Source of the DNA: Chrysaora quinquecirrha
Taxonomy: Eukaryota; Cnidaria; Scyphozoa; Semaeostomeae; Pelagiidae
Length of the DNA: 64,000 bases
Direction of reading: 5' to 3'
Assembly (NCBI GenBank): GCA_014526335.1
Contig: JACTAT010000014.1
Location: 7,841,659 to 7,905,658 of the forward strand
The notes under the pieces are model-generated. The model did no database searches and was not told the DNA's origin. It saw nothing but the letters and a program-made list of their open reading frames with translations. Below are positions 12,453-27,822 of this stretch, piece by piece; the stretch's first letter is position 1, and each line of letters begins with the position of its first letter. Made by a program: the position numbers and the translations under genes.

Positions 12453-12895
12453 GAGCCGCGGCTATACAAGCGACATTTTGTTGGAAATGGCGACAGGACA
12501 TGATAAAAATTGTCGCTGCGACCGAATCGCACTTTTAGCGAGGGTTAGATTTTGGAACAAAATGTTGTGCAACTGGAGCAAACATTGATTTGATTCAAGT
12601 TTCGCGACATGTTGATATGATTCGAGTTGTCCGCAATAATATCGCAGCCGGTTTTTTGCATTGGCGACGCAACACATTGCATTGTTTTCGAGCGCTTTTC
12701 TGAACATTTTCTAGGATCCATTTCTTAGAACCCACTTCCTTCCGCGGAACTTGATTGTCCCAGAACTTCTGTCGCAGCACTTTTGTCGCAACATGTAGCC
12801 ACTTTTGGATTTCTTAAAACAGAACATGTTCAGGACTTTCACCTCCCTGTCGCCTCGCAAGAACAGGTGAAAAATCGCACTTGTAGCCGCGGCTT
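12453..12895. mobile_element. MITE with GAGCCGCGGC ends, just 3' of SPFH1
   Basis: The ends GAGCCGCGGCTATACAAGCG and CGCACTTGTAGCCGCGGC are inverted repeats. The interior is palindromic, with repeated TTGTCGC and CGACA motifs. It lies only about 40 bp beyond the SPFH1 stop codon and so probably inside its 3' UTR. Minus-strand open frames at 12335-12780 are inside it and are not genes. Confidence 0.6.
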
Positions 12896-12934
12896 TATGT
12901 AACTATAAAACAGCAGTAACAAAGTGTTTTAAAT

Positions 12935-15900
12935 TCAACAAATACCAGCCTTCACAATGTCATTTTCCTCTCTGCCAACGAGGGTTGTGAATCCAACATA
13001 CATGTAAGCATTTTTGTGGTTTCTCAATGTGCGGATGTAATCAAGTGACTTCTTGTGTTTTTCTTCGGTGATATTCAAAGTAGAATAGATAATCTGCAGA
13101 CCAGAATTTCTGGAATCTTCAACAATTGCTTTAGCACTGGCTGCAGCCTGGGCACTGATTAGAGTTGCTGTTGCTGTTGCATTCTGGGATACTTCAAGAG
13201 CTGTGTTTTGAATTTGTATCTTCTCTTGCTCCGTCTTCTTACGTACAATCTAAAATTGAATTGAAAGGAATCTCCCAAGATTGGATAGGTTATAATGCCA
13301 GTGGCATGGCATGGGCATGAGAAATGGCGGAGGGAGGGTGACCACCTCCAAACCCCTATCATCGCCAAGTTAGGGTTTTATATAGGCTAAATCTGATGTA
13401 AAATTTTAGCAGGGTACAACTTGGTTATTTTTTTGTAAAGCCATGCCCTTCTGTTCCTTAACCACACCCTTTCCCCCTCCAGTGCTGGATGTCTAGCCTG
13501 TGTGCAGCCTTAACTCTTCTTTTGTAAAGAGTAACTCTTTACTCTACGAAAAAACTCTTTACAAAAGAAAAGTTTGAGGCTGCACAAAGGCTATGGATGT
13601 CTGGCTATGCCACTGAATAATAATAAAATACAAACACTAGAATAATACAAACGCTTATATCCCACAAGTCTTATTTGTATTTAAAAGTTGCAAACTGCAT
13701 ATAAAAATGAGTACCCCCTCCCCTACTGCTGTTACAAGTTTCAGTAGATTTTTATTTCATGCTTTTTTGCTAATTTTTAGGCTATTATGCATGCCACATC
13801 CAGGCATGGGACCCCAGGTTTAACATCCCTGCAAAGGGATGGTGGAGTGAGGTTGTTTGTCAACATACCCGACAAGTCAACCATCCATCCAAGTGTTGAC
13901 TTGGCATGGGAAAGGTTAACTCAAGCTGTGGCTAAACAAGGAGACCCTGTGTAAAATTGTATTTGATGTGTCTCCAAGGGTGGCTAAAAATGCAAGTGAC
14001 AAGCAAACAACATGTCCCCAGTCTTAGAGACCAGAAATGTTTCTCGGTACAAATTTTGTTATGTGCTTCAAAGTTTCTGGTTTGGCTCTTGATTGGGGGA
14101 CATATCACAGGTGATCATGTGGCATGTGACATGTCTCCTAGTTTAGCCAGGGCTTTAGGTTGACTAATGGAAACTAAAAATTCGCCTGGCCACTTAACAC
14201 TCCAATAGGCAAGCTGTACAAACCTTTTCTTCCTGTTTGAAATTTTCAGTGTCTTGTTTCTCCTGTTCAATAACAGTTTGAAGGTATTTCTTTTTCTGGT
14301 CAGCTGTCACATCAACTGCTTGCAGCTGGAAAAACTTGACGAAAGCAAACAAGCCTTTATCTTTCAAAGAGCAGGTAGCATATGGTTTACATCCAGGATA
14401 GCATTTAAACTGGAAGCAATTCTTTGGGCAGCATATGCCACCAAGAGCTTTTCTTGCTGCTTCAAATAGGGTTGTAGAAATATTATCCCTTTCCAAGCGG
14501 AATTCATCAACTGAGAACTGTGTGACAGAGTTCTTTATTGCCTCTTGTGCAGTTTTGCGAAGCACTGGCTTATAGTCAAGATCATAGGCATCATGCAGAA
14601 GTGCTAGATCGTCAGGCATTAGAAAATATTGCAAAGAACAGGTCAATGTAACTTGTAGTTTGTCTTTGTTAAAAACAGAGATTTTGGTGAAGCTTTCCAA
14701 ATGTGCATCTGCTCTGAAGATCTTGAAGGTGTTGTCAACACCCACAAAATGTCTTCCACCAAAATAAACTTTACTTCTATCCACTGTTCCTGTTGATCTT
14801 TTCTTTAGAAATCCCATCTGAGAATAGAGAGTATTATGATCAGGAATGCCAGAAGCAAGCAGTTATCCACCTTACATGCTTTTTTTTATAAAGAACCTAG
14901 CTCAATGCCTAGTTCTTAAATTTCCTTATTTTTTTACCTCTTTTGTGACGATTGCAGTTCAAAAAGTTCCTTAATAGATAGTTCCTTAATTTTAACTGCA
15001 CATACAGTTTAATGACTACTGTACAGAGAAATTTGCATGCAAGCAACGCTGGAAACTACTCAAGGAAACATTTGATACATGCGCAAAGTACAATTTATGT
15101 GATTTTCGACTGCAAATGAGCAAATGAATGGAACAGGCTTTCTAATTCTTGATTGTTTGCAGTGATAAAAATATTCATGATAATGAAAAGTTCCTTAGTG
15201 ATTTTCTCTTTATAAGTTCTTTAAATTTTCGGGCCTTCTACATGTAGGTTCCTTATAAAGTGGTTCCTTATAAAAAAAGCGTGTAGATCGTTCTTACAAT
15301 TTTGATAAAGATAAGTTTACTACGGTTAACTAAAGTTGGAGGTTACCCAAAGGTGCCACTTTTGAAAGCTTCCACTCTGGAAAGAAGGGCAAGCACCAGA
15401 TCTATTCTGCATCTGGAGTCCAGCTACCGTAACACCTTCCCTTTCAGAATAGTAAACAAAATTTTGGCGCCAAACTAAACTCAGAGATGCTGAAAGTGCT
15501 TACTTCATAGTAATCCAAATCTGAAAAACTCAGTGGAACGAGGATAACAACGAGCAATGCTCCGATACTCGCAAGGACGAGGGCCAAACAAAGCAGCCCG
15601 CCCTTATTTGTTTCGGCCATGTTATTAGGCCTGTTCCTGACACCACCACTGGGTCTTGCGTCTTCAACGTCGGCAGCTGTATCAGAAAATGTATCTTGCG
15701 AGAAAACTGTCAGTGGAATAACGTTTGTTGGCTGTAGTGATGAACTGGTTCTATTTACAGCTCCAACGTCTGTAAGGGAAGCAGTGGAACCGCGCGTGAC
15801 GTTAGGTTCACTTTCAGTTTGGTTAGGCCTTCGTTGGGAATCGCTCGAGTTTATTGAAGCCCTGTCGATATCAACATCCACTGGAGGTAAACAAAGATCT

Positions 15901-15947
15901 ACTCCACGTTCTTCATACGGTGGTGGTAGTTCGTTATCATTATCCAT
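12935..15947 (-). CDS. SPFH/band-7-like membrane protein with six-cysteine insert (SPFH1)
   Basis: Three-exon gene: 15947-15504, 14817-14224, 13249-12935, all introns phase 0 with GT-AG ends; about 450 residues. Residues 1-115 are a low-complexity tail with a PPPY motif (8-11), a WW-domain ligand type. One membrane segment follows (about 116-138). Residues 149-275 show the SPFH/band 7 pattern (KDKLQVTLTCSLQYF, then an alpha segment with FSVDEFRLERD). A cluster of six cysteines lies at 277-297, and a helical C-terminus (about 318-450) ends the protein. SPFH proteins are membrane scaffolds; the role here is unknown. If the N-terminus is cytosolic, the SPFH part and the cysteine cluster lie outside the cytosol, where disulfides could form (inference). 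Start chosen at the first ATG of the open frame; an upstream ATG is out of frame. SPFH2 shares all three exons and phases. Confidence 0.85.
13501..13586. repeat. Inverted repeat (hairpin) in SPFH1 intron 2
   Basis: TGTGCAGCCT...CTTTTGTAAAGAGT is mirrored by ACTCTTTACAAAAG...GAGGCTGCACA around a short centre, giving a long imperfect hairpin. Probably a tiny palindromic element. Confidence 0.7.
13923..14157. mobile_element. MITE of the GGCTAAAC..GTTTAGCC family (copy 2)
   Basis: Ends AAGCTGTGGCTAAACAAGGAG and CTCCTAGTTTAGCCAGGGC are imperfect inverted repeats. Inserted in SPFH1 intron 2, about 65 bp from the exon 2 donor. Non-coding. Confidence 0.6.
14875..15283. mobile_element. TA-flanked MITE (copy 5, CACGC family) in SPFH1 intron 1
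   Basis: Ends CATGCTTTTTTTTATAAAGA and CCTTATAAAAAAAGCGTG, TA on both sides, interior matching 4630-5031. Lies about 60 bp upstream of exon 2. Confidence 0.7.
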
Positions 15948-16407
15948 TGCGTCAAGAGATCCATAGTTTCTTAAAATGTACTCTAATAATTCAGACTACG
16001 CAATCGCCATCTCCAAAAATCGCTTTGGTCAGCAATATTGTATGGTATCTATGGTAACTGAAAACTTAACCTATGCAAGAATGCGAGGAATTTTAACGAA
16101 ATGGAATGAACTCTTCCTGTGGACCATGGACCCCAAAAAGATTTAAAGTTGACCGTAATTATTTGAGTATGAAATTTAGGGGCAGCGTGGACATTTGCCC
16201 TGGGCGCCATGACCAAGGGGCGGGGTACAAAATTTTGTAGATACTTATGTAAGTTTCGTCGGTTTTGTACTCTTTCGTATCAAATTCGCGTAATCTTTGC
16301 TTTGTTTCTAAAATTATGTTACTGTATATTAATGGTTGTAACATTATAAAGAAAAGAAAAGTCGACTTTTAACGAAAATTCTGTGTGTGCCCACAAGCTA
16401 CCCTGAG

Positions 16408-16460
16408 TGCCAGACTCTCGAAATTAAAAAACGAGAGTTTTTAATTTCGAGAGTCTGGCA
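16408..16460. repeat. Perfect 23-bp hairpin
   Basis: Arms 16408-16430 and 16438-16460 are perfect reverse complements separated by the 7-nt loop ACGAGAG. It lies in the intergenic space between the divergent SPFH1 and SPFH2 genes, and CCACAAGCTA occurs on both sides (about 16391 and 16471). Confidence 0.85.
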
Positions 16461-16548
16461 CCCAGGATATCCACAAGCTAACGAAATGTTCAATCTTTGA
16501 TTCAATAATTTGATACTTCTTCTTCTGTAACAGTTTTTGTCGGTTTGC

Positions 16549-16866
16549 TTATTGAGTATTCTCTGCAGACAAACTAACTTCTGTTGCTTTGTAAATACAT
16601 TTTATCATGTCAGACCACTTAGATCGATCAGCTGCAATGTATGTTAGGATATTCAAATCTTGGATGGAGTTCAGACTTCGTATGTTAAAAGTTGTTTCAA
16701 AAGAGTTATTAGCTGTAACGGCTTTGCAGAGATCATTGTGTAAAGTAAGAGGAAGTGTAATTCTGTTGCGGCCTTTGAATTTAGGTTTACTTGATGGTTG
16801 AAAATAGTGTACCATAGCTTTTCTTACTGGAGTATCGTCAGGAAGGCGTAAATTGTACACGTACAC
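16549..16866 (-). mobile_element. LINE reverse-transcriptase C-terminal fragment
   Basis: The minus frame reads a segment beginning with DDTPVRKAM, then GRNRITLPLTLHNDL, and near the end YIAADRSKWSDMIKCIY. This arrangement (a basic 'GRxxxTLPxTLxxDL' block, then 'A.DR..W') is what I know from the extreme C-terminus of invertebrate LINE ORF2 proteins. No reverse-transcriptase core is next to it, so it is a 5'-truncated relic lying between SPFH1 and SPFH2. Confidence 0.55.
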
Positions 16867-17086
16867 TAAAGGACGTATAGACCAACACCCGACGGGGGAA
16901 CAACAACCATGTCTACCTCCTGGCGCTCATGCCGGTCGCTACGCCATTTGCAAATGCCCCTAGACTTTTAAAAATGTTGAATGCAACCTTCGACTGCCAT
17001 TTTAGTCAAAAGGCACTCTACGATGCTACGACACTCTCATATGAGAATGAAAATTATAATGTGTCCCAATAGAAATTGCAAAATTT

Positions 17087-17268
17087 ATTTCACGGAAATA
17101 TTTTGGCAAGGTCTGTACAGTCACAGAAATATTCTACAGCATATGGGGCTAAATCTTTTATCTAAAACTCTCAAAGATTTACTTCACGGAAATATTTTGG
17201 CAAGGTCTGTACAGTCACAGAAATATTCTACAGCATATGGAGCTAAATCTTTTATCTAAAACTCTCAT
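17087..17268. repeat. 94-bp tandem duplication
   Basis: The block starting TTCACGGAAATATTTTGGCA occurs at 17089 and again at 17183 with almost no differences, giving two adjacent copies of period 94. It lies about 340 bp upstream of the SPFH2 start codon, so it could sit in its promoter (inference). Confidence 0.85.
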
Positions 17269-17604
17269 GTAAGAAAAGTATATTAGAATTAAGTTAAGTT
17301 CACTTTTCGCTCCCCTTCTTCGTTCCTTGTTCCCCATTCCCCCATTACCTGTTTCCAATCCTCGTTCCCTGGGTTTCCTGTTCACTATTTTTCATTATGG
17401 TCGTGATATTCCCTGCATCTGTTGTGAATTGTTGACAAACGGAAGTTTGTGAGCAGATTATGTCATTTGAACAAAAGAATGTCGCTTGAACAAAGGATTC
17501 TTCATATTTTTCTGTGAACAATAGATAGACCAACCCACAAAAGAAGCCGAAGTGCCCGGCCCATCATCCTGTGCAAGATCAAGATGCAGCTGAGGGCGTA
17601 GAAC

Positions 17605-21456
<3,852 letters not shown>

Positions 21457-21822
21457 TTATAGCAAATTAAACTGAGGATCACGGAACCCCTAAGTTATAT
21501 TCCTTGTTCATTATGATTATAACACTAAAATTTACATAATTTTTGTTGTGGTAGATTCATGCGTTCGTACTGTTGGATGCCTAATTGCCATCCTTCCCCG
21601 CTAACTATTTTTTAAACAATCAACCATCCAGCCCACCCGTATTAGGTCCACCCTCCACCCGCTTATTAGTATTTGCACTGATATTGGTTTTGATATTTCT
21701 TACTCAATTTAGCTACTATGACTATTTTGTGTGGAATTTTACTTTTACAATGTGCATGTGCTTTAAATTTTTTGTTGGAACAGTAGATGTCCCCGAACAT
21801 ATACTGTATACGCATTTTCAAA

Positions 21823-22208
21823 TTAGAGCCTCGTTTTCAAAATTTTCGAAAATTTGTTCGTACATAAATTTTGACTCCAGATTCAGATTGAGCGCTTCAA
21901 CTTTAGGGCTAAGGCAGGTTTTCTTACTTCTAGCAGTTACAATGACGATTTTATAGCGACGAAAAGTTTGAAAATTTATAGGATTTGACCGTGAAAAATC
22001 GCTAGGGGTGAAATTTTACACCCTCATTCATTTTTCACGGTCAAATCCCTTATAAAGTTTCAGTCTTCTAATCGCTTTAAAATCGTCATTGTAAGGACTG
22101 GAATCGTAAAAATATGCCTTAGCGCTAAAATGACGATGCTCAATCTGAATCTGGGGTCAAAATTTTTGTGTGATGCGATTTTCAATTTTTTTGAAAACGA
22201 GGCCCTTA
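21823..22208. mobile_element. Long palindromic MITE, TTA-flanked
   Basis: Almost the whole element is one inverted repeat: GAGCCTCGTTTTCAAAATTTT at the left is mirrored by a right end reading TTTTGAAAACGAGGCCC, and the centre reads GATTTGACCGTGAAAAAT...ATTTTTCACGGTCAAATC. TTA flanks both sides. About 380 bp, non-coding. A 3-bp TTA duplication suggests a PIF/Harbinger-type MITE (inference). Confidence 0.75.
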
Positions 22209-23517
22209 GTAGAAAAGGTGTAATGCCTTAGCTTGCGTTTCAGCGGTTTCGCGACTAAGTTTGCCTAACCAATTCCGATCCCTTCCGATCCTTTCGTCAA
22301 TTCTTAATGAAGTTCCATCCTCCGCGTACTCCAATCTCCCAAGCAATTTGGTACTTAGAGTCTGTACCTAATGTAGTTGCTTAATGGTAGATGCCGTACC
22401 GTAAATGGTTTAAATATAATTGCACTACTTACTAACACTAACTAACTACACTGTTATGGTCTAAGATATCCAGGTTTACAAACTTTTTTCTTATACTTTT
22501 TTCTTATGGTTTGAATTTACAATATATAGAACTACAGGATCATATCTTATAGTCAAACACGTTACATTTTGTCTGATTGTTTTAATATATTTTCTAAAAG
22601 GACTTTAAATTTTCAAATAAAATTAGAAAATATTGATTTGTCTCTTTGTCATGTTCTAGAATTGGAAGGATTACACCTGGGTTGGTTGTAGGCTTGTAGT
22701 AAGGAGTGGGCCAGACGAGATTCAAACCCACGGACCCACGACCTGCAGATAGCCAACTGCCTTTACCACTCGTCCTCGGCCATACCACCTCTACTACAAA
22801 GCAAATGATTTTTCGGCTCGATTTGATTGCATCTGATTCTTTAACAATCTGTTTGAGAAAGAAGAAGTTTTTTATGAAGCAAGAAATTTTCCACCTTACT
22901 TGATATTGAGTTACTGTGCTTCTCATAAAAGAAAAAAAATAGACTTTTTTGATAAGCAGCTGATTTTTTTGGTCCAGCCCTCGAAGTTGCTTAACTTAAT
23001 TTATCTGGTCTTTCAGCCCTCACAGAATGACTGGGTACCCCTAAAACTCTTTTTTTGGTGCCTTTCATGCTGTTCAATGTAATCGACAAGTTTACAATAA
23101 TGTATTGTATAAAAAAGGCTATTTAACCAAAAATTTGAACAAAATCTGAGCCCTAAAGTTGCTTATAAAAATAAAGTGTACAGTGTGTAATGCTTCAGCG
23201 CTGCAGCCTTACATTATAAAGTTCGCTGTATGGTACCATAATAAATTATCAAAATAGAGTTATGAAAAGCATGACATTCTGCAAATTTTTAGAGAGTTTT
23301 GTTTCAAGAGTTTTAAGGTCCACAGGTCCAAAATTCAACATCCCTCAGTCCGGCTTTTTCTTATCTCTATGAATAGGGATCTGGGTGCGATTCCGATATC
23401 CGTCCATTCCATCAAGTTGTTGTTGCAAGCTGTCAGTGTCGCAGTGCAAGACGGAAATTATTAGATGCATCATTCGAGCATCATTCGGCATCATTTTCAC
23501 TTGTAAAGGCAACAGAT
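22209..23517. other. Intergenic stretch upstream of SPFH3
   Basis: Contains one SINE-like copy (22687-22790) and MITE-like debris near 22950-23190 (repeated TTGCTTA motifs, ending TTGCTTATAAAAATAAAGTG). The last hundred bases before 23518 probably hold the SPFH3 5' UTR; no TATA box could be assigned with confidence. Confidence 0.4.
22687..22790 (-). mobile_element. tRNA-Leu/Ser-like SINE, second family (copy 1)
   Basis: On the minus strand: TGGCCGAGGACGAGTGGTAA (A-box region), then CGTGGGTTTGAATCTCG (B-box region), ending in CTACAAGCCTACA. The same arrangement and 3' motif occur at 60276-60375. Acceptor stems do not pair, so it is not a functional tRNA. Confidence 0.55.
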
Positions 23518-26500
23518 ATGTCAACCAAAGGTTTTATTATAGGTGGAGTAATAATTGCTATCGTAGCAATAGCTATTGGTTTGCTAGCAAGCTCTTTCAA
23601 GCGACTGAGCTCTGACGAAGGTGAGTGCTTGACAACGCCCGTTTTAGGCCAAACACCGTTGGGTCCGCTGTCCGAGACCTACCTAGTAGAGCTGACTTTG
23701 AGGGGAGCTATATATGGTCTATTCCATTAAATACCCCATCCAGACAGTGGGATGAAAGTAAGATTTCACGGAAATCTTTACCCCTTGGAAAAGTTGCATA
23801 GCTCCAACAAACACAAACCCCTTGAAAGTTGAAACTCTTACTCTTACTTAAGGTAGTCTATCTTCAAGTTTAGGTCAGGACCCTACCCCTAGCCCTTAAA
23901 CCTACCTTTACTATTTTTAGGGGGAGGGGACAGAAAATTAATGAAGATGAATTATGAGGTCACCCTGAAGAAAATCTGTCTTTTGGTTATATGGTATGCC
24001 CCCTGGAAAATCCTTGTATGTACCACGGGTATGTGCTGCACAATGGATTTTGGGCCACAAAATTCTCTAAAGAGTATTTTAATCAAAACCCTATATAAAA
24101 GGGTGGGAAATTTAAGAAAACTAAAAATGTTCACACCCTGGAGTTAACGTTTTGAGACAAAAAAGTGTTGTCATCTGTCATTTTCAGTGGCATCTGGCAT
24201 GGCCAATGGGGAGGGGGAGGGGGGACAGTCGCCCACAATCATCAAGATTGGTTCTTTAATTGCCCCTCCAATGTCTGTCTGAATACAAGTGGTCCATTTC
24301 CTTCTAATGGGGATCATAGGGGGGTCAAAAAACTGTTAAACTGCAAATTTTGGAGCCAAATACTACACAAGCATACATGTTTTTCAAGAAGACTGTAAAG
24401 CCGCACTGAAATTGCAAGTTGAATAACCACCAAACTGTACATTTTGAAGGTAAAAATCATCAAACTGCTGTCACAATGTGGAAAACTGCCAACCGTCATG
24501 CCAAACACCCCCCTTTTCTTATGAACTTATGAACAATATGCTTTTCTTCCAGTTGGACTTAAATATGACATTCACCAAAACAAGCTTGGTAGTGAAGTTT
24601 TTCAAGAAGGCTTGCACACAGGTCCTCCTGGCTATGAATTTGTGAAGTTTCCAAAAGTCTTCAAGACCATTACCTTCTCAAAGTTAACCTGTCTGAATAA
24701 GGATGGTTTGTCTATTGATCTGAATGTACAGTTCCAATATAGAGCTAACTCAAAAGACCTCAAGTCAATCATTATGGAATTCAAAGATCATAAGACTTAT
24801 GTTGATGTTTTGAAGTAAGTACCTTATGTAACATGTCTTATGTACTGAAACATTTAAATTTTAGCAGAGTTGATTCCCTCCACAAAAAATAACAACAAAA
24901 TTTTAGATTGGTGAAGGTGAAGGTGAAATGGTGTTTAGCGCCAGTCGCTAGGATCTCAATAGTAGGTTAACTAATCGAGACCTCAACCCTAGCCGTGACG
25001 CTACTGTGACTGGGCTTGAACCCTGACCACACTGAGCTTCTGACACCACGAGTCAGCTGGATTACACCACAACGCCACAGAACCTTAGGTAAATTTGGGG
25101 GAAGAGATGTAAGCAGAACATATTTTTTTATTAAGAAGAGCCTAGCCCAAGACCTAGTTCTTTCAGCTCCTTATTTTTGGACCTTTTCTGGGTCATTTTT
25201 GTTTACAAAAGCTCCTTAATTGTTCCTTTTAACTACGCATTCCATTTCTTGATTCTGTGAGGTCAGAATGTACACTCAATGGATACTTACAGATCATGAT
25301 AAAGATACCCAAATGGATACCAAATATCATCAAATACATACCTGAAAAGATGCCTGGACTAACATAGCAGTCATATAGACTAGATCTCTGATGGGATCTT
25401 TTATACCACATGCTGGGGGTTAGTTCAAGGTTGCCAAGAGTCGTATTTGAAATAGAAAAATGACCCCAAATGATTTCCCGATTAAAATATAACCTGATAC
25501 CCAAGACCTACCTGAAAGTTTTCCCAAATTTTTTAAATGGCACCTGAATGTATACAAAATTGTCAAGAAAGATACCTGAAAAGATAGATACCCGAAATCG
25601 GTAAAAACCCTACCCAAATGAGAGGCTCACATGACATGTACCCACTTGCACTTTGAAAGAACCCCCCCCGCCACTTCAGGGCAACTGCCTTTTGAATAAT
25701 AGCCCTTTGCAAATACTGATTGTTTTTATTTTTTTAGGAATGTTGCACAATCAGCTATCCATGATGCTTGCAGTGAATTCAATGTCACACAGTTTCAAGC
25801 GCAAAGAGGAGAGTTCAAGAATACTGTTTTCAGAAAAATTGATAAAAGTTTTAAAAGTTTTTTTGCAATTGTTTCTGATGTGCAGGTAAGAAATATAAAA
25901 TGTAATTTTCCTTGCAATTCTCTGCCGGCTGAACTGAGCTGAATTGGCAATAACTGAATAATTGGCATTAGCTGAATTGCCAATTCAGCATCTCCTTCTG
26001 ATTGGTGCATTTCGAGCCGCATTTGGGTATACATTTCCGCCCTAGTTCATTGTTTCAGTCTGTTTCTGACGTTCATACTCTGAGGAGTGTTAGACGAAAA
26101 AAGCTTTTAAGTATGCCCGAAAATGTTTCCGCTGTTTATCGCAATTTTGAAGTTTTGTTCTACTCAAAAACTATTCATTTTTGATTTGTTATTTTTAAAT
26201 TCTGCCGGTATCGTGTGAACGCTAGGAAAAATGTTACTGTCGTCAAATTTTGCTCCGTTTTCAAACTGTGCCGGCATGGTGTAAACGTAGTTTAAATGTT
26301 CTCTCTATCATTTAGGTAAATAACATAGAACGTCCATCCGCCTACGAAACCGTTGTCCGCCAGAAGGAGACTGCAAAGCAAAACATCAAGGTTGCCTTGA
26401 GTGAGCGGCCTCGTATCAAGACCGAGGCAACGACAAAGCTGAGAGAGGCTGAAACGCAAGCCAAGATCACAATTCAGACAGCCGAGACGCAAGCACGGAT

Positions 26501-26702
26501 TTCCAATTCCAAAGCTCGAGCCGAAGCAGACGCCATCAAGAACGCATTTACGACAGAAGCCCAGACATACAAAGCCATAACAATGAAACAAAATCTCACT
26601 GTCGAAGGTTTGCTTTCGTATCTTGCCACGCGTGCTATTCAGTCTGTTACGAAGCCTGTTTACATTGGTGTTGATGCGCCGGCGAAAACTTCGTATCCCT
26701 AG
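23518..26702 (+). CDS. SPFH/band-7-like membrane protein (SPFH3)
   Basis: Four exons: 23518-23620, 24553-24814, 25738-25885, 26316-26702. Junction phases all agree, giving 900 nt and 299 residues. The N-terminus is a single membrane segment (about residues 5-27). Residues 35-170 have the SPFH/band 7 pattern (GYEFVKFPKVFKTI, CLNKDGLSIDLNVQFQYR, FNVTQFQAQRGEFK). The tail (about 171-260) is an Ala/Glu/Arg-rich helix with repeated EAETQAKI-like segments, as in flotillins and stomatins, and should drive oligomerisation (family knowledge). It lacks the six-cysteine cluster of SPFH1 and SPFH2 and has different intron positions, so it is an older paralogue. It follows SPFH2 in the same orientation, 2.1 kb downstream. 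Substrates or partners are unknown. Confidence 0.85.
24911..25085 (-). mobile_element. tRNA-derived SINE, (TTCACC)n tail (copy 2)
   Basis: Reverse-oriented copy: starts GTGAAGGTGAAGGTGAAATG (tail) and ends CCACAACGCCACAGAACCT (head). Inserted in SPFH3 intron 2. Confidence 0.8.
25115..25240. mobile_element. Fragment of CACGC-family MITE
   Basis: AAGAAGAGCCTAGCCCAAGACCTAGTTCTT and the following CCTTATTTTTGGACC match the left third of 4630-5031; the rest is missing. In SPFH3 intron 2. Confidence 0.55.
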
Positions 26703-26788
26703 ATTTTGAATTGAGAGTTTAGCGTTAATAGAGCGAAAGAAATTAATATCGCCGTCTGGTTTTGCCATAACGAACCTTTTGAATAGAT

Positions 26789-27058
26789 TTAAGGCCTGGC
26801 TAAACTAGGAGACATGTCGCGCGCGACATTGATGTCCCCTTGGTGCCTCCCAGTTTAGCCAACTCGGAAAATTTGTAGAGCGCAACAAAATTTGTAGCAA
26901 GAGACACTTAAATGTTCCTGGGAGACAACAGAAACATTTATTGTCTTTGCTACATAAATGACTCGGGGTAAATATTGCTCGCTTGTCACTCGCATCTTTA
27001 GCCACCCTGGGAGACACGCCGAATACAGTCTAGGTCTACTAGTTTAGCCATAGCTTTA
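26789..27058. mobile_element. MITE of the GGCTAAAC..GTTTAGCC family (copy 3)
   Basis: Left TTAAGGCCTGGCTAAACTAG and right CTAGTTTAGCCATAGCTTTA are inverted repeats; the interior has GACATGTCGCGCGCGACATT. It starts about 90 bp after the SPFH3 stop codon. Confidence 0.7.
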
Positions 27059-27451
27059 GAATAGTAACAAAATCTCAAAATTGCGAGAAACAGCAGAGGC
27101 ATTCTCGGACATACTTGAAAACTTTTTCGTCCGACACTCCTCAGAAGACAAACGTCATTATTAGTTCAAAACATGATTCTGCCATAAGACAACGCTTACT
27201 TGACAAAACCAAATTGTGCAGACAATTACAGCGAAGGCTCTTTTCAAATCATTGGCTAAGCGAAAGCAAGATCTTGGTTCCATTGAGGAGTTTTTGAATC
27301 TGTCCATACCGAGTTTCTTTCCAGGTGGCGAAAAATCTTATTGCTCTATTGACGCTTTATTGAATCGCTTTTTTAAACTAATCATTATCTAATTCTAAGT
27401 TATTTAAATTAATAATCATTATCTAATTAAACGGAACGGAACAGAACGTTT

Positions 27452-27822
27452 TTAAGAGCCTGTTCATATGAGGCGTTGTATCCCGCTTAGCCGGGATAGG
27501 ATAACTAACGAGATCCCGGCTTCTATTCGAAAACCTTGATCTTTCGATTTCGTGTTCATATGGCAAACGGGACATGCCGGCTAGTGGAGATCTCGCTTGA
27601 ATGAACCGGGATCTCGTTTGGCCGGGATGAAAAATTGTCATATGAACAAAGCATCCCGGCAAGACGGGATGAAACGGTTGTAACTACGCTATTAGACTAA
27701 ATGTGGCACCGAACTTATCCTGCATGTTATCTCGTCTCATATGAACAGAAATAAGAACGCCTCGGCAGTGAAAAGTATCCCGGTGAGCCGGGACATCTCG
27801 CCTCATAGGAACAGGCCCTAAG
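27452..27822. mobile_element. TAA-flanked MITE with GAGCCTGTTCATATGAGG ends
   Basis: Ends GAGCCTGTTCATATGAGGCG and CGCCTCATAGGAACAGGCCC are inverted repeats, each flanked by TAA. The interior repeats the motif CCCGGCTNNNCCGGGA in both orientations. About 365 bp, non-coding; PIF/Harbinger-type by target length (inference). Confidence 0.7.

Noticed and set aside
15619..16057. Plus-strand ORFs antisense to SPFH1 exon 1
   Set aside because: Shadows of the real minus-strand exon, which shows the membrane segment shared with SPFH2.
26292..26768. 158-codon minus ORF
   Set aside because: Antisense shadow of SPFH3 exon 4, whose plus-strand helical repeat is clearly the coding frame.
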